Shown: positions 32,810 through 42,989, counted from the stretch's first letter. The stretch is DNA of 64,000 bases from Micromonospora antibiotica (GCF_017599305.1 NZ_JAGFWR010000001.1:682001-746000), one strand, 5' to 3'. Notes: generated by a model from the letters alone, not told the origin. A program made the numbers and translations.

Positions 32810-33293
32810 CCCCGACCGTTACGTAGGGTCACTGATCAGGCTTTCCGGGTGACTGGCTGATCGGGTTCGGGTGGTCGGCCCGGGGGATATTCGTGGTCGC
32901 CGTTCGGGCGAGGTGGCAGGGGATCAGCCACCACAAGACGCAGCAATTCCGGCGGGACGCGGCGCGTTGGGCGGATGTCTGCCACGCGGCGCTCCGGCGC
33001 GGGGGTTGGCGCGGCCCGACAGCGCCCGCTAACGTGCGCCCGACGTACCTTGGTTTCCCCGTCGGGAAGCCCGTACGAGCGTCGTACGTCCTCCATCGGC
33101 CCGGGAGGGCCGTTCATATAAAACGGGGGCGGGACGGGTGACCGTCCCGCCCCCGCTCATCCTCCGTTCGGCCCCGTCTGGGACAAAATCGCACGTCACG
33201 GCTGGCGCACCGGCGTCGATCTCGGATAACGTCCGCTCGGTTCGCCACATCAGCCACACCTTTCCCAGCAGTCCCTAGCCCCCCGGGGGATCG
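32810..33293. other. Intergenic region without a convincing gene
   Basis: Nearly 480 bp between mqnC and the LPXTG gene. Short open frames on both strands overlap each other and lack ribosome sites and recognisable domains, so I do not call them. The only structured element is the hairpin at 33124-33155. The last 120 bp before 33294 probably contain the promoter of the surface-protein gene, but no box stands out. Confidence 0.6.
33124..33155 (-). terminator. Perfect 14-bp hairpin with T-rich tail on the minus strand
   Basis: CGGGGGCGGGACGG (33124-33137) pairs exactly with CCGTCCCGCCCCCG (33142-33155) around the GNRA-type tetraloop GTGA. Read on the minus strand it is followed by TTTTATAT, a classical intrinsic terminator in a genome that seldom uses T-runs. 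No minus-strand gene is visible just upstream, so its job is unclear. Confidence 0.75.
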
Positions 33294-34535
33294 ATGACTC
33301 TGTTCCACCGCTCGGCCCTGGCCCGTGTCGGCGCCGTGGCCCTGCTCGCCGTGGGTGGCCTGGCCACCGTCGCCGCCCCGGCCACCGCCGCCGACCAGGC
33401 GGAGCTCGACCTCGTTCCGCTCAGCTCCCAGCTGGCGCTCGGTGTCAAGGAGGCCAAGGCCAAGCCGTTCAAGTTCTCCGTCCAGAACTTCCGGGGTTCG
33501 GTCGACGCCAAGGACGTGAAGGTCACCGTCGAGACGGCGGGCCTGAAGGCGAACAAGGTCGGGGTGCTCGTGCCGGACGGCTGCGCCGTCAGCGGCACCG
33601 CCTTCACCTGCTCGCTGTCCGACCTGGGCGGCACCACCGACGACATCGCCGCCGGCACCACCGAAGAGTTCGGCATCCCGCTGTTCGGCACCGACACGCG
33701 CGGCAAGGGGGGCGTGCTGAAGGTGACCGTGAGCGGGTCCAACACCACCTCGGACTCGGTCGACCACGAGATCATGGTGGTCAAGCCCGGCTACGACCTG
33801 ACCACCTGGGTGCAGGACGTCTACGCCGACGTGGTGGTCGACGGCGACGAGGCCGGCGAGAGCGGGCTGACCGGCGTCAAGCCCGGCGGGACCGCCCCGC
33901 TGGACTGGGCGCTCTACAACGGCGGCAGCCGCCGGGCCACCGGCGTCTTCTACGGGATCGCCCTGCCGGACGGCGCCACCTTCGTCGATCTGCCGGAGAG
34001 CTGCGTCATGCAGGACCTGGGTGGCGTGGTGGCGTACTGCGAGGACACCGGCGCGGTGCTGCGGCCGGGCGAGTTCTACACCGCCGACGTACGGGTGAAG
34101 GTCGGCTCGGGCGTCACCGAGAAGGTGCTCACCCCGGGCGTCCTGTTCGCCGCCGGGCTGACCGAGGCCGAGGGCACGCCGGAGGAGCAGCCGCAGGTCG
34201 CCAGCAAGGCGCAGCGCAAGATCTTCACCGAGACCGACGACGGTGACAACACCTCGCTGTTCGACGTCTTCGTCGACCTGACCACCGGTCCGAGCCCGTC
34301 GCCGAGCCCGAGCACCAGCCCGACCGGTCAGCCGAGTCCGAGCGCCAGCGCCAGCCCGACCACCGGTGGTGGCACGGGTGGCGGCGACGGCGGTCTGCCG
34401 GTGACCGGCGCACAGGCCACCCTGATCGGGGGGATCGGTGCCGCCGTGCTGCTCGCGGGCGGGGCGCTGCTGATGCTCGCCCGTCGGCGTCGGCTCGTGC
34501 TGGTGACCCCGGGCGACGAGAAGCCGCAGAGCTGA
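33294..34535 (+). CDS. LPXTG-anchored cell-surface protein
   Basis: 413 residues. A signal peptide ends near ATAA-DQ (residue 33). The extracellular part (about 35-325) has two beta-rich modules ([55 protein letters not shown]), each with a Cys pair, suggesting Ig- or CNA-like folds. A Ser/Pro repeat stalk ([20 protein letters not shown]) precedes the sorting signal: LPVTG at 368-372, a hydrophobic stretch and an Arg-rich end (ARRRRLV). A sortase would anchor it to peptidoglycan. The ATG has GGGGGA upstream, and a hairpin follows the gene. Confidence 0.88.
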   Translation: MTLFHRSALARVGAVALLAVGGLATVAAPATAADQAELDLVPLSSQLALGVKEAKAKPFKFSVQNFRGSVDAKDVKVTVETAGLKANKVGVLVPDGCAVSGTAFTCSLSDLGGTTDDIAAGTTEEFGIPLFGTDTRGKGGVLKVTVSGSNTTSDSVDHEIMVVKPGYDLTTWVQDVYADVVVDGDEAGESGLTGVKPGGTAPLDWALYNGGSRRATGVFYGIALPDGATFVDLPESCVMQDLGGVVAYCEDTGAVLRPGEFYTADVRVKVGSGVTEKVLTPGVLFAAGLTEAEGTPEEQPQVASKAQRKIFTETDDGDNTSLFDVFVDLTTGPSPSPSPSTSPTGQPSPSASASPTTGGGTGGGDGGLPVTGAQATLIGGIGAAVLLAGGALLMLARRRRLVLVTPGDEKPQS

Positions 34536-34576
34536 ACGGCGGCAGGTCGGCGCACGACTGAGCGGTAGGACGTGGA

Positions 34577-34606
34577 GCGGGCGGGGTGGTCATCCACCCC
34601 GCCCGC
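34577..34606 (+). terminator. Hairpin terminator after the LPXTG gene
   Basis: GCGGGCGGGGTGG (34577-34589) and CCACCCCGCCCGC (34594-34606) are exact complements with a TCAT loop, 42 bp past the surface-protein stop. It separates that gene from menG. Confidence 0.82.
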
Positions 34607-34698
34607 CCTGCGTCCCGGTCGCCCCGGCCCGGGGTGACGGGCGGGGCGGGTGGCGACCCAGCGCCGGGTGGGTGGGCGGGGGCTGGCAGAGTGGAGGG

Positions 34699-35409
34699 GT
34701 GAGCCGTACCCCGCAGGGCCAGCGCGCCGGCCTGGACAAGTCCCCGCACGAGGTCGCCGCGATGTTCGACGGGGTGGCCGCCCGTTACGACCTGACGAAC
34801 ACGGTGCTGTCCTTCGGGCAGGACCGCTCGTGGCGGCGGGCCACCCGGGCGGCGCTCGGGCTGCTCCCCGGCGAGCGGGTGCTGGACGTGGGCGCCGGCA
34901 CCGGGGTGTCGACCCAGGAGCTGGCCCGTTCCGGGGCGTACGCGGTGGGTGCGGATCTGTCGCAGGGGATGCTGCAGGCCGGGCGGCGGGTCCGGCCGGA
35001 GGTGCCGCTGCTGGCCGGGGACGCGTTGCGGCTGCCCTTCGCCGACGCCTCCTTCGACGCGGTGACGATCTCCTTCGCCCTGCGCAACGTCAACGACACC
35101 GATGCGGTGCTGCGGGAACTGGCCCGGGTGACCCGGCCGGGCGGGCGGCTGGTGGTCTGCGAGTTCAGCACGCCGGTGCACCCCGCCTTCCGTACCGTCT
35201 ATCTGTCCTATCTGATGCGGTCGTTGCCGGTGGTGGCCCGGACGGTGTCCAGCAACCCCGACGCGTACGTCTACCTGGCGGAGTCGATCCGGGCCTGGCC
35301 GGACCAGGCGGCGTTGGCGGCGCGGATCGGCGCGGCCGGTTGGGGTCGGGTGGCGTGGCGCAACCTGACCGGCGGGGTGGTGGCCCTGCACCGGGCCGTC
35401 CGCGGGTGA
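34699..35409 (+). CDS. menG: Demethylmenaquinone methyltransferase MenG (UbiE family)
   Basis: 236 residues, a class I SAM methyltransferase that methylates demethylmenaquinone to menaquinone as the last common step. It has the UbiE opening ([34 protein letters not shown]), motif [16 protein letters not shown], then [27 protein letters not shown] and [18 protein letters not shown]. The GTG at 34699 directly follows GGAGGG, so spacing is tight. A menJ-like gene lies 425 bp downstream, the arrangement known from the mycobacterial menG/menJ/grcC1 region. Confidence 0.93.
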   Translation: MSRTPQGQRAGLDKSPHEVAAMFDGVAARYDLTNTVLSFGQDRSWRRATRAALGLLPGERVLDVGAGTGVSTQELARSGAYAVGADLSQGMLQAGRRVRPEVPLLAGDALRLPFADASFDAVTISFALRNVNDTDAVLRELARVTRPGGRLVVCEFSTPVHPAFRTVYLSYLMRSLPVVARTVSSNPDAYVYLAESIRAWPDQAALAARIGAAGWGRVAWRNLTGGVVALHRAVRG

Positions 35410-35476
35410 CCGTGGGTGAACGGCAACTTTCCCTGATATCCGATTTTGGTGCACTTTGCGACGTATGCTCCCCTGC

Positions 35477-35698
35477 ATGACGGGAGTAGCACCCGGCGGC
35501 CCACCGGCCCCCACCGACGACGCCGCCGCCGAGCTTGCCGCCCAGCTCAGGGAGCTGGTCGGCGCGGACCCCGCCGAGGTTCGCCAGGTGGTGGCCGAGG
35601 TGCTCGGCGCGCTCGACCGGGCGGCGGGCGGAGCGCTGCGTGACCAACTTCCGGCGGCGATCCGGGCCGAAACCGGCCTGGACGGCGTCCGGAACTGA
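35477..35698 (+). CDS. Small hypothetical protein (73 residues)
   Basis: MTGVAPGGPPAPTDDAAAELAAQLRELVG and onward, an Ala/Glu/Leu-rich helical peptide with no cysteine or membrane segment. The coding pattern (G/C in third positions) favours this frame over the overlapping ones. There is no clear Shine-Dalgarno, and the upstream sequence is unusually AT-rich, so it may be leaderless. No family recognised. Confidence 0.5.
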   Translation: MTGVAPGGPPAPTDDAAAELAAQLRELVGADPAEVRQVVAEVLGALDRAAGGALRDQLPAAIRAETGLDGVRN

Positions 35699-35833
35699 CG
35701 GGCGGACCCACCCCGACCCGCATGTTTCCAGGAAGTTAGGTACCCCTCACCCGGCAGCGGAGTAACCACGGTCATAGACTCCAACCCGATCGGGCTTGTG
35801 AAGCATTTCACGAGCGTGCGGGAGGAGGCGCAG

Positions 35834-37108
35834 ATGACTTCGGTGGAGAACGACGCCGACGTGATCGTGGTGGGCGCTGGTCCCGGCGGATCGGCGACGG
35901 CGTACCACCTGGCGCGGCACGGCGTACGCGTGCTGCTGCTGGAGAAGACCGAGTTCCCCCGCGAGAAGGTGTGCGGGGACGGGCTCACCCCCCGGGCGAC
36001 CCGGCAGCTCATCCGGATGGGCGTGGACACCTCACCCGAGGCCGGCTGGCTGCACAACAAGGGCCTGCGGGTGATCGGCGGCGGGGTACGCCTCGAACTG
36101 GACTGGCCCGACCTGGCCAGCTTCCCCAACTACGGCCTGGTCCGCACCCGGCTGGACTTCGACGACCTGCTCGCCCAGCGGGCGGTCTCCGCCGGTGCCG
36201 AGCTGCGCACCGGCGTCAACGTCATCGGCCCGGTGCTCGACGCCGACGACCGGGTGGTCGGGGTGACCGCCGAGGTCGGCCCCGACCGGGAACCGGCCAC
36301 CTTCCACGCCCCGCTGGTGGTCGCCGCCGACGGCGTCTCCGGCCGGTTCCCGCTCGCCCTCGGCCTGGCCAAGCGGGAGGACCGGCCGATCGGGGTGGCC
36401 GTGCGGCGTTACTACCGCTCGCCGGCCAAGCACGACGACGACTACCTGGAGTCCTGGCTGGAGCTGCGCAGCAAGGACAACGACGCGCTGCTGCCCGGCT
36501 ACGGCTGGATCTTCGGCCTCGGTGACGGCCGGGTCAACGTCGGCCTCGGCGTGCTCAACTCCTCCTCCGCGTTCGGCAAGACCAACTACCGGCGGCTGCT
36601 CACCGACTGGCTGGCCAACACCCCGGCGGACTGGGGGATGACCGACGAGGCGAACGCCGACGGCCCGATCCTCGGCGCGGCGCTGCCGATGGGCTTCAAC
36701 CGGGTACCGCACTACACCCGGGGGGTCCTGCTGGTCGGCGACTCCGGCGGCATGGTCAACCCGTTCAACGGCGAGGGCATCGCGTACGCGATGGAGTCCG
36801 GCGAGTTGGCCGCCGAGGTCATCGTGCAGGCGCTGGCCCGGCCGGCCGGGCCGGAGCGGGAGCGGGCGTTGACCGCGTACCCGCAGGAGCTGAAGGCCCG
36901 GTTCGGCGGCTACTACCGGCTCGGCGGGATCTTCGTCAAGCTGATCGGTCGGCCCGAGGTGATGCGGATGGCGACCAAACACGGCATGCCGCACCCGATG
37001 CTGATGCGCTTCGTCCTCAAACTGCTGGCCAACCTGACCGACCCGCGCGGCGGGGACGCGATGGACCGGGTCATCAACGCGATGACGAAGGCGGCCCCGG
37101 CCGTCTAG
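35834..37108 (+). CDS. menJ: Menaquinone reductase MenJ-like (geranylgeranyl reductase family)
   Basis: 424 residues. The FAD-binding GAGPGG motif is near residue 15 (VIVVGAGPGGSATAYHLARHGVRVLLLEK), followed by VCGDGLTPRATRQL, VVAADGVSGRFPL and GVLLVGDSGGMVNPFNGEGIAYAMESG. These are hallmarks of the geranylgeranyl reductase family. In mycobacteria MenJ saturates one isoprene unit of the menaquinone tail, and its gene lies close to menG and a polyprenyl synthase, much as here; hydrogenated MK tails are common in Micromonosporaceae. The ATG at 35834 follows GGAGGAGG at ideal spacing. The nuo operon starts 135 bp downstream. Confidence 0.85.
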   Translation: MTSVENDADVIVVGAGPGGSATAYHLARHGVRVLLLEKTEFPREKVCGDGLTPRATRQLIRMGVDTSPEAGWLHNKGLRVIGGGVRLELDWPDLASFPNYGLVRTRLDFDDLLAQRAVSAGAELRTGVNVIGPVLDADDRVVGVTAEVGPDREPATFHAPLVVAADGVSGRFPLALGLAKREDRPIGVAVRRYYRSPAKHDDDYLESWLELRSKDNDALLPGYGWIFGLGDGRVNVGLGVLNSSSAFGKTNYRRLLTDWLANTPADWGMTDEANADGPILGAALPMGFNRVPHYTRGVLLVGDSGGMVNPFNGEGIAYAMESGELAAEVIVQALARPAGPERERALTAYPQELKARFGGYYRLGGIFVKLIGRPEVMRMATKHGMPHPMLMRFVLKLLANLTDPRGGDAMDRVINAMTKAAPAV

Positions 37109-37243
37109 ACCGACCCGCCCGAGGCCAACGACGGTCCCGGGCGGGACAAGAGATCGACCCCCGCTGACGGACGTCACGGTGGACGTGAATAGTGTGAATT
37201 TTGTCAAGCACCTGGGGCAGGGGAAGGACGAGCAGGAGAAAAG
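37109..37243 (+). promoter_or_regulatory. Likely promoter region of the nuo operon
   Basis: The 135 bp before nuoA hold the only AT-rich patch near the operon start (GTGAATAGTGTGAATTTTG, about 37184-37202), which could supply a -10 region. AGGAG before the nuoA ATG is the ribosome site. No clear -35 or operator is visible, so promoter details are uncertain. Confidence 0.4.
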
Positions 37244-37609
37244 ATGTCGCTCTCGCCTTACGCACCGATCATCGGGCTGTTCGCCCTCGCCGCGGCGTTC
37301 TCGCTGTTCTCCGTGGCCGCCGCCCGCTTCGCCGGTCCCCGGCGCTACAACAAGGCCAAGCTCGAGGCGTACGAGTGTGGGATCGAGCCCAGCCCGCAGC
37401 CCGTGGGCGGCGGCCGGTTCCCGATCAAGTTCTACCTGACGGCGATGCTCTTCATCGTCTTCGACATCGAGATCATCTTCCTCTACCCCTGGGCGGTCTC
37501 CTTCGACGCCCTGCCGATCTTCGGCTTCGTGGAGATGGTCCTGTTCATCGTCGCGGTCTTCGTCGCGTACGCCTATGTGTGGCGGCGCGGCGGCCTGGAC
37601 TGGGACTGA
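37244..37609 (+). CDS. nuoA: NADH-quinone oxidoreductase subunit A
   Basis: 121 residues with three membrane helices ([18 protein letters not shown] start, [35 protein letters not shown]). The family mark [11 protein letters not shown] and the acidic loop [13 protein letters not shown] are intact. NuoA is a membrane subunit at the quinone end of complex I. First gene of a complete 14-gene operon; 14 bp separate it from nuoB. Confidence 0.96.
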   Translation: MSLSPYAPIIGLFALAAAFSLFSVAAARFAGPRRYNKAKLEAYECGIEPSPQPVGGGRFPIKFYLTAMLFIVFDIEIIFLYPWAVSFDALPIFGFVEMVLFIVAVFVAYAYVWRRGGLDWD

Positions 37610-37623
37610 GGGAGGAACGTCAG

Positions 37624-38301
37624 ATGGGCATCGAGGAGAAACTCCCCGCCGGCGTCCTGCTCACCTCCGTGGAGAAGCTGGTCAACTGGTCGCGGAAGTC
37701 GTCCGTCTGGGGCGCCACCTTCGGCCTGGCCTGCTGCGCCATCGAGATGATGGCGGCCGGCGGCCCGCACTACGACATGGGCCGCTGGGGCATGGAGGTC
37801 TTCCGGGCCTCGCCACGCCAGGCCGACCTGATGATCGTGGCCGGCCGGGTGAGCCAGAAGATGGCCCCGGTCCTGCGCCAGATCTACGACCAGATGGCCG
37901 AGCCCCGCTGGGTGCTCTCCATGGGCGTCTGCGCCAGCAGCGGCGGCATGTTCAACAACTACGCGATCGTGCAGGGTGTCGACCACGTCGTCCCGGTCGA
38001 CATGTACCTGCCGGGCTGCCCGCCCCGCCCCGAGATGCTCATCGACGCGATCCTCAAGCTCCGCGAGAAGATCATGTACGAGCCGCTCGGCCCGAACGGC
38101 CGCAAGATGCAGGCGGCCCGCCTGGAGCGCGGCGACGTGCCCGTGGTGCCGTACGGCTCGATGCCGTCGTCGTACCGCAACGACAAGGCCCGCCGTGCCG
38201 AGTGGACGAAGGCGGTCCGCGAGGGGCGCGAGGAGCAGTTGCGGATCGAGAACTGGATGAACGCCCAGAACCACCTCCAGACCCAGGCTGGTCCCAAGTG
38301 A
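37624..38301 (+). CDS. nuoB: NADH-quinone oxidoreductase subunit B
   Basis: 225 residues. NuoB carries the last iron-sulfur centre, N2, next to quinone. The ligand cysteines are in [30 protein letters not shown] and [13 protein letters not shown]. The C-terminal tail (about 165-225) is longer than in E. coli NuoB and charged ([20 protein letters not shown]). GGGAGGAA precedes the ATG. The TGA stop overlaps the GTG of the first linker mini-ORF at 38298. Confidence 0.97.
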   Translation: MGIEEKLPAGVLLTSVEKLVNWSRKSSVWGATFGLACCAIEMMAAGGPHYDMGRWGMEVFRASPRQADLMIVAGRVSQKMAPVLRQIYDQMAEPRWVLSMGVCASSGGMFNNYAIVQGVDHVVPVDMYLPGCPPRPEMLIDAILKLREKIMYEPLGPNGRKMQAARLERGDVPVVPYGSMPSSYRNDKARRAEWTKAVREGREEQLRIENWMNAQNHLQTQAGPK

Positions 38302-38410
38302 ACGCGGCGCAGCGCAGCCCCGCAGTGGTGAACGGAGGGCAGGCAGGGTGAGCGCGAGGAGTGCAGCGAAGCGGAGCCCCGCAGTGGTGAACGGAGGGCA
38401 GGCACGGTGA
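38298..38410 (+). repeat. Two chained linker mini-ORFs between nuoB and nuoC
   Basis: Mini-ORF 1 starts on the nuoB stop (GTG 38298) and reads [17 protein letters not shown], with a stop at 38349-38351. Mini-ORF 2 starts there (GTG 38348) and reads [20 protein letters not shown]; its stop at 38408-38410 overlaps the nuoC GTG at 38407. The two share the block AGCCCCGCAGTGGTGAACGG and the following GAGGGCAGGCA, so one is a duplicate of the other. GGAGGG before each junction can act as a Shine-Dalgarno. Confidence 0.88.
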
Positions 38411-39144
38411 CCGCGCCGAACGACAGGAAGAACGACGGCGGGGTGCCGGTGCCGGTCACCCCGGCCGGTGCGACCAGCGGCGCTCCCGCCGAGCTGCCGC
38501 CGTCCAGCCCCGCCGGGCGCGGCATGTTCGGCATGCAGGGCACCGGCGACGTCTCCGGCTACGGCGGCCTGGTCCGGGTGCGCACCCCGATCGAGGAGGC
38601 CCCCCGGCCGTACGGGGGCTACTTCGACGAGGTCCGCGACGCGCTGGAGGAGGCGTACCCGCACTTCGCCGACGCGATCGAGAAGGTCGTCGTCGACCGG
38701 GGCGAGCTGACCCTGCACGTGCGTCCGGAGCGGATCGCCGAGGTCTGCCAGGTGATGCGGGACGATCTGGCGCTGCGCTTCGAGCTGTGCTCCTCGGTGT
38801 CCGGTGTGGACTACCTCGGTGCCGACGAGCGCCGGCTGCACGTCGTCTACCTGCTGACCTCGATGACCTACCGGCGTCGGGTCCGGCTGGAGGCGGCGGT
38901 GTCCGCCGAGAGCCCGCACCTGCCCAGTGTCACCGCCGTCTACCCGACGGCCGACTGGCAGGAGCGCGAGGCGTACGACATGTTCGGGATCATCTTCGAC
39001 GGCCACCCCAACCTGACCCGGATCCTGATGCCGGACGACTGGGAGGGCCACCCGCAGCGCAAGGACTACCCGCTCGGCGGGGTCCCCGTCGAGTACAAGG
39101 GCGCGGAGATCCCGCCGCCGGACCGTAGGAGGTCATACCAGTGA
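38407..39144 (+). CDS. nuoC: NADH-quinone oxidoreductase subunit C
   Basis: 245 residues. After a 50-residue low-complexity start ([25 protein letters not shown]), longer than usual, the 30-kDa subunit domain follows with [27 protein letters not shown] and the signature [17 protein letters not shown]. It lies in the peripheral arm next to NuoB and NuoD. The GTG start lies on the end of the linker repeats, and its stop overlaps the nuoD GTG (GTGA). Confidence 0.96.
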   Translation: MTAPNDRKNDGGVPVPVTPAGATSGAPAELPPSSPAGRGMFGMQGTGDVSGYGGLVRVRTPIEEAPRPYGGYFDEVRDALEEAYPHFADAIEKVVVDRGELTLHVRPERIAEVCQVMRDDLALRFELCSSVSGVDYLGADERRLHVVYLLTSMTYRRRVRLEAAVSAESPHLPSVTAVYPTADWQEREAYDMFGIIFDGHPNLTRILMPDDWEGHPQRKDYPLGGVPVEYKGAEIPPPDRRRSYQ

Positions 39145-40466
39145 CCACGTCCAACTACGCGACCGAACGGGAGACCACCGAGGGGCGGGTCTTCACCGTC
39201 ACCGGTGGGGACTGGGACCAGGTCGTCTCCGGCACCGATCCGATCAACGACGAGCGGATCGTCGTGAACATGGGTCCGCAGCACCCGTCGACGCACGGTG
39301 TGCTCCGGCTGATCCTGGAGCTGGAGGGTGAGACGGTCCGCGAGGCCCGCTCGGTCGTCGGCTACCTGCACACCGGCATCGAGAAGAACCTCGAGTACCG
39401 CAACTGGGTGCAGGGTTCGACCTTCGTGACCCGGATGGACTACCTCGCCCCGATCTTCAACGAGACGGCGTACAGCCTCGCGGTGGAGAAGCTGCTCGGC
39501 ATCACCGACGACATCACCGAGCGGGCCACCACGATCCGCGTGCTGATGATGGAGCTGAACCGGATCTCCTCGCACCTGGTGTGGCTGGCCACCACCGGCA
39601 TGGAGCTGGGCGCGATCTCGATCATGTTGTACGGCTTCCGCGAGCGGGAGTACATCCTCGACATCTTCGAGACCATCACCGGCCTGCGGATGAACCACGC
39701 GTACGTCCGGCCGGGCGGGGTGGCGCAGGACGTGCCGGACGCCGCGATCGTCAAGATCCGCGAGTTCCTCACGATGATGCCGAAGAAGCTCAAGGAGTAC
39801 GAGGACCTGCTCTCCGGCCAGCCGATCTGGACCGAGCGCACCCAGGGTGTCGCGGTGCTCGACGCGACCGCCTGCCTCGCGCTCGGCGTGACCGGCCCGG
39901 TGCTGCGCTCCGCCGGCCTCGGCTGGGACCTGCGCAAGACCATGCCGTACTGCGGTTACGACAGCTACGAGTTCGACGTGCCGACCCACCCGGACGGCGA
40001 CGTCTGGGGCCGCTACCTGGTCCGGCTCGCCGAGATCCGGGAGTCGCTCAAGCTGGTCGAGCAGGCGCTGGACCGGTTGCGGCCGGGCCCGGTGATGGTG
40101 GCCGACCGCAAGATCGCCTGGCCGGCGCAGCTCGCCATCGGCGTGGACGGCATGGGCAACTCGCTGGAGCACGTCGCCAAGATCATGGGTCAGTCGATGG
40201 AGTCGCTGATCCACCACTTCAAGCTGGTCACCGAGGGCTTCCGGGTCCCGCCGGGCCAGGTGTACGTCGGCATCGAGTCCCCCCGGGGCGAGCTGGGCGT
40301 GCACGCGGTCTCCGACGGTGGCACCCGGCCGTACCGGGTGCACTACCGGGAGCCGAGCTTCGTCAACCTCCAGGCCCTCCCGGCGATGGCCGAGGGCGGC
40401 CTGATCGCCGACGTGATCGCCGGTGGCGCCTCGCTGGACCCCGTGATGGGTGGATGTGACAGGTGA
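39141..40466 (+). CDS. nuoD: NADH-quinone oxidoreductase subunit D
   Basis: 441 residues. The 49-kDa quinone-site subunit, related to the hydrogenase large subunit. Key motifs are [50 protein letters not shown] and [13 protein letters not shown] [11 protein letters not shown]. The C-terminus ends DPVMGGCDR instead of the more usual DR end of the hydrogenase-like family. The stop overlaps the GTG of the linker mini-ORF at 40463. Confidence 0.97.
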   Translation: MTTSNYATERETTEGRVFTVTGGDWDQVVSGTDPINDERIVVNMGPQHPSTHGVLRLILELEGETVREARSVVGYLHTGIEKNLEYRNWVQGSTFVTRMDYLAPIFNETAYSLAVEKLLGITDDITERATTIRVLMMELNRISSHLVWLATTGMELGAISIMLYGFREREYILDIFETITGLRMNHAYVRPGGVAQDVPDAAIVKIREFLTMMPKKLKEYEDLLSGQPIWTERTQGVAVLDATACLALGVTGPVLRSAGLGWDLRKTMPYCGYDSYEFDVPTHPDGDVWGRYLVRLAEIRESLKLVEQALDRLRPGPVMVADRKIAWPAQLAIGVDGMGNSLEHVAKIMGQSMESLIHHFKLVTEGFRVPPGQVYVGIESPRGELGVHAVSDGGTRPYRVHYREPSFVNLQALPAMAEGGLIADVIAGGASLDPVMGGCDR

Positions 40467-40576
40467 GCGCGAGGAGTGAGCTTGCGAGCCCCAGTCGCCC
40501 GCGCGAGGAGAGAGCGCAGCGAGCCCCGCAGTCGAGGGCCGAGGCATGCCCAGTCGCGAACGGAAGGCGACTCTGA
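40463..40576 (+). repeat. Composite linker mini-ORF between nuoD and nuoE
   Basis: It begins GTGAGCGCGAGGAGTGAGC on the nuoD stop and stays open for 37 codons, through two partial copies of the repeat (CGCGAGGAG occurs twice, AGCCCC twice). It ends CGACTCTGA, whose last base is the A of the nuoE ATG (TGATG). GGAAGG near its end gives nuoE a Shine-Dalgarno. No stop interrupts the frame despite the rearranged structure. Confidence 0.85.
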
Positions 40577-41676
40577 TGACGACGTTTACTGAAGAGACCC
40601 GGGCCCGGGCGCGGGAGATCATCGCCCGGTACCCGGCCGACCGGTCCCGCTCGGCGCTGCTGCCGCTGCTGCACCTCGTGCAGTCCGAGGAGGGTTACGT
40701 CTCCCCGGCCGGGGTGACGTTCTGCGCCGAGGTGCTGGGCCTGAACAAGGCCCAGGTCGGCGCGGTGGCCACCTTCTACACCATGTACAAGCGCCGGCCC
40801 ACCGGTGACTACCTGGTGAGCGTCTGCACCAACACGATGTGCAACGTGCTCGGCGGCCAGGAGGTCTACGACACCCTGGTCGAGCACCTGGGCGTCGGGC
40901 ACGACGAGACGACCGCCGACGGGAAGATCACCCTGGAGCACGCCGAGTGCCTGGCGGCGTGCGACTACGGCCCGGTGATGACGGTCAACTACGACTTCTT
41001 CGACGGCGTCGACCCGCAGGGCGCGGTCGGCGTGGTGGACGAGCTGCGTGCCGGGGGCCGGCCGATGCCGACCCGGGGTGCCCGGCTGTGCACGCTGAAG
41101 GAGATGGCCGTGCAGCTCGCCGGGTTCGCCGACGAGCGCGACGGTGCGGTCGCCGACGGTGGGCCGGGTGCGGCCACCCTGCGTGGCCTGCGGCTGGCCG
41201 AGCAGCACGGCATCTCGGCACCGGGCTACGACCCGAAGACTCCGATCCGCAGCAAGGCCGAGGCCGACCGGGCCGCCGCCGAGGCGAAGGCGAAGGCCGA
41301 GGCCGCCAAGGCTCCCGCGCCGGCCGCACCGGCGGCGAAGCCGGAGCAGATCACCGGCAGCACCGCGCCGGACGTCAAGGCGCCGGACGACAAGTCGCCG
41401 CAGGTGCGTACCGCCGAGACCCGGCAGCCCGACGCGGCGACCGCCGTGCCGGACGCCCCCGGCACCAAGGTCCCGACGGACGGCCCGCCACCGGCGTCCC
41501 GCGACGCGCAGGCGGCGCAGGCGGCCGGGGTGGCCGCGAACACCCCCGCCGGTGACGGCAAACCCGCCGGCGACGAGGCCGGTGCGCAGGAGCGCAACCT
41601 CAAGGAAGCCGAGGCGGAAACGGGCGCTGCCGGCGCGGGCTCCGCCGTCGCGAGCGAGACGGGGGCCCAGAAGTGA
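40576..41676 (+). CDS. nuoE: NADH-quinone oxidoreductase subunit E with long C-terminal extension
   Basis: 366 residues. The first 175 are a normal NuoE: a helical start (TRARAREIIARYPADRSRSALLPLLHLVQ) and a thioredoxin-like [2Fe-2S] domain with ligands in VCTNTMCNVLGG (CX4C) and AECLAACDYGP (CX3C), centre N1a. The remaining 190 or so residues are Ala/Pro/Lys/Asp-rich and low in complexity (AEADRAAAEAKAKAEAAKAPAPAAPAAK), probably disordered. E. coli NuoE is about 166 residues. The stop overlaps the nuoF GTG, so the extension is real rather than a missed stop. Confidence 0.95.
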   Translation: MTTFTEETRARAREIIARYPADRSRSALLPLLHLVQSEEGYVSPAGVTFCAEVLGLNKAQVGAVATFYTMYKRRPTGDYLVSVCTNTMCNVLGGQEVYDTLVEHLGVGHDETTADGKITLEHAECLAACDYGPVMTVNYDFFDGVDPQGAVGVVDELRAGGRPMPTRGARLCTLKEMAVQLAGFADERDGAVADGGPGAATLRGLRLAEQHGISAPGYDPKTPIRSKAEADRAAAEAKAKAEAAKAPAPAAPAAKPEQITGSTAPDVKAPDDKSPQVRTAETRQPDAATAVPDAPGTKVPTDGPPPASRDAQAAQAAGVAANTPAGDGKPAGDEAGAQERNLKEAEAETGAAGAGSAVASETGAQK

Positions 41677-42989
41677 CCACTCCCCGGCCGGAGACCCTGG
41701 CCAAGCTGACCCCGGTGCTGACCCGGCGGTGGATCTCCCCGGACGCCTGGCGGATCGGCAGCTACGAGAATCTCGACGGCTACGCCGCGCTGCGCAAGGC
41801 CCTCAAGGCCCACCCGGACGACCTGATCCAGCTGATCAAGGACTCCGGGCTGCGCGGGCGGGGCGGCGCGGGCTTCCCCACCGGCCTGAAGTGGGGCTTC
41901 ATCCCGCAGGGCGACGGCAAGCCGCACTACCTGGTGGTCAACGCCGACGAGGGCGAGCCGGGCACCTGCAAGGACCTGCCGCTGATGACCCACGACCCGC
42001 ACTCGCTGGTCGAGGGGGTCATCATCGCCTCGTATGCGATCCGGGCCAACCGGGCCTACATCTACATCCGGGGCGAGGCGGTGCACGCCGCCCGCCGGCT
42101 GCGCAACGCGGTGGCCGAGGCGCAGGCCAAGGGCTACCTCGGGCGCAACATCCTGGGCACCGGGTTCGACCTGGAGCTGGTGGTGCACTCCGGTGCCGGG
42201 GCGTACATCTGCGGCGAGGAGACGGCGCTGCTGGACTCGCTGGAGGGGTTCCGGGGCCAGCCCCGGCTCCGCCCGCCGTTCCCCGCGACCCACGGCCTGT
42301 ACGCCAGCCCGACGGTGGTCAACAACGTCGGCACCATCGCCAGCGTCCCGTACATCGTGCTGGGCGGTGCTGACTGGTGGAAGTCCATGGGCACGGAGAA
42401 GTCCTCCGGGCCGATGATCTACTCGCTGTCCGGTCGGATCGCCAACCCGGGCCAGTTCGAGTGCGGCCTGGGCGTCACCCTGCGCGAGCTGATCGAGCTG
42501 GCCGGCGGGATGCAGCCCGGTCACCAGCTGAGGTTCTGGACGCCGGGGGGGTCGTCGACCCCGCTGCTCACCGCCGAGCACCTCGACGTGCCGCTGGACT
42601 TCGAGGGGGTGGCGGCGGCCGGCTCGATCCTGGGCACCACGGCCACCCAGATCTTCTCCGACCAGGACTGCCCGGTCTACGCGACCTACCGGTGGCTGGA
42701 GTTCTACCACCACGAGTCGTGCGGCAAGTGCACCCCGTGCCGGGAGGGCAACTACTGGATGGTCCGGGTCTACCGGCGCATCCTGGCCGGCCAGGGCACC
42801 CACGAGGACCTGGACACCCTGCTCGACACCTGCGACAACATCCTCGGCCGCTCGTTCTGCGGTCTGGGCGACGGCGCGACCAGCTCGGTGACCTCGTCGT
42901 TGCAGTACTTCAAGCAGGACTACCTCGACTACATCGAGGGGCGTACCGCGCCGAAGCTGTCGGACAAGCAGCTGGTGGGGGCGCACTGA
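41673..42989 (+). CDS. nuoF: NADH-quinone oxidoreductase subunit F
   Basis: 438 residues. NuoF oxidises NADH. FMN/NADH binding uses [20 protein letters not shown] and [32 protein letters not shown] follows. The [4Fe-4S] centre N3 has [15 protein letters not shown] plus a later Cys in [10 protein letters not shown]. Full length. The TGA stop shares its A with the ATG of the linker mini-ORF at 42989. Confidence 0.97.
   Translation: MTTPRPETLAKLTPVLTRRWISPDAWRIGSYENLDGYAALRKALKAHPDDLIQLIKDSGLRGRGGAGFPTGLKWGFIPQGDGKPHYLVVNADEGEPGTCKDLPLMTHDPHSLVEGVIIASYAIRANRAYIYIRGEAVHAARRLRNAVAEAQAKGYLGRNILGTGFDLELVVHSGAGAYICGEETALLDSLEGFRGQPRLRPPFPATHGLYASPTVVNNVGTIASVPYIVLGGADWWKSMGTEKSSGPMIYSLSGRIANPGQFECGLGVTLRELIELAGGMQPGHQLRFWTPGGSSTPLLTAEHLDVPLDFEGVAAAGSILGTTATQIFSDQDCPVYATYRWLEFYHHESCGKCTPCREGNYWMVRVYRRILAGQGTHEDLDTLLDTCDNILGRSFCGLGDGATSSVTSSLQYFKQDYLDYIEGRTAPKLSDKQLVGAH

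Noticed and set aside
32893..33141. 82-residue plus-strand ORF and an overlapping 93-residue minus-strand ORF
   Set aside because: Neither has a ribosome site, domain or codon pattern; one ends across the hairpin.
35735..35753. Iron-box-like TTAGGTACCCCTCACC upstream of menJ
   Set aside because: Only about 12 of 19 positions fit a DtxR/IdeR box and the second half is broken; not enough to claim iron control.
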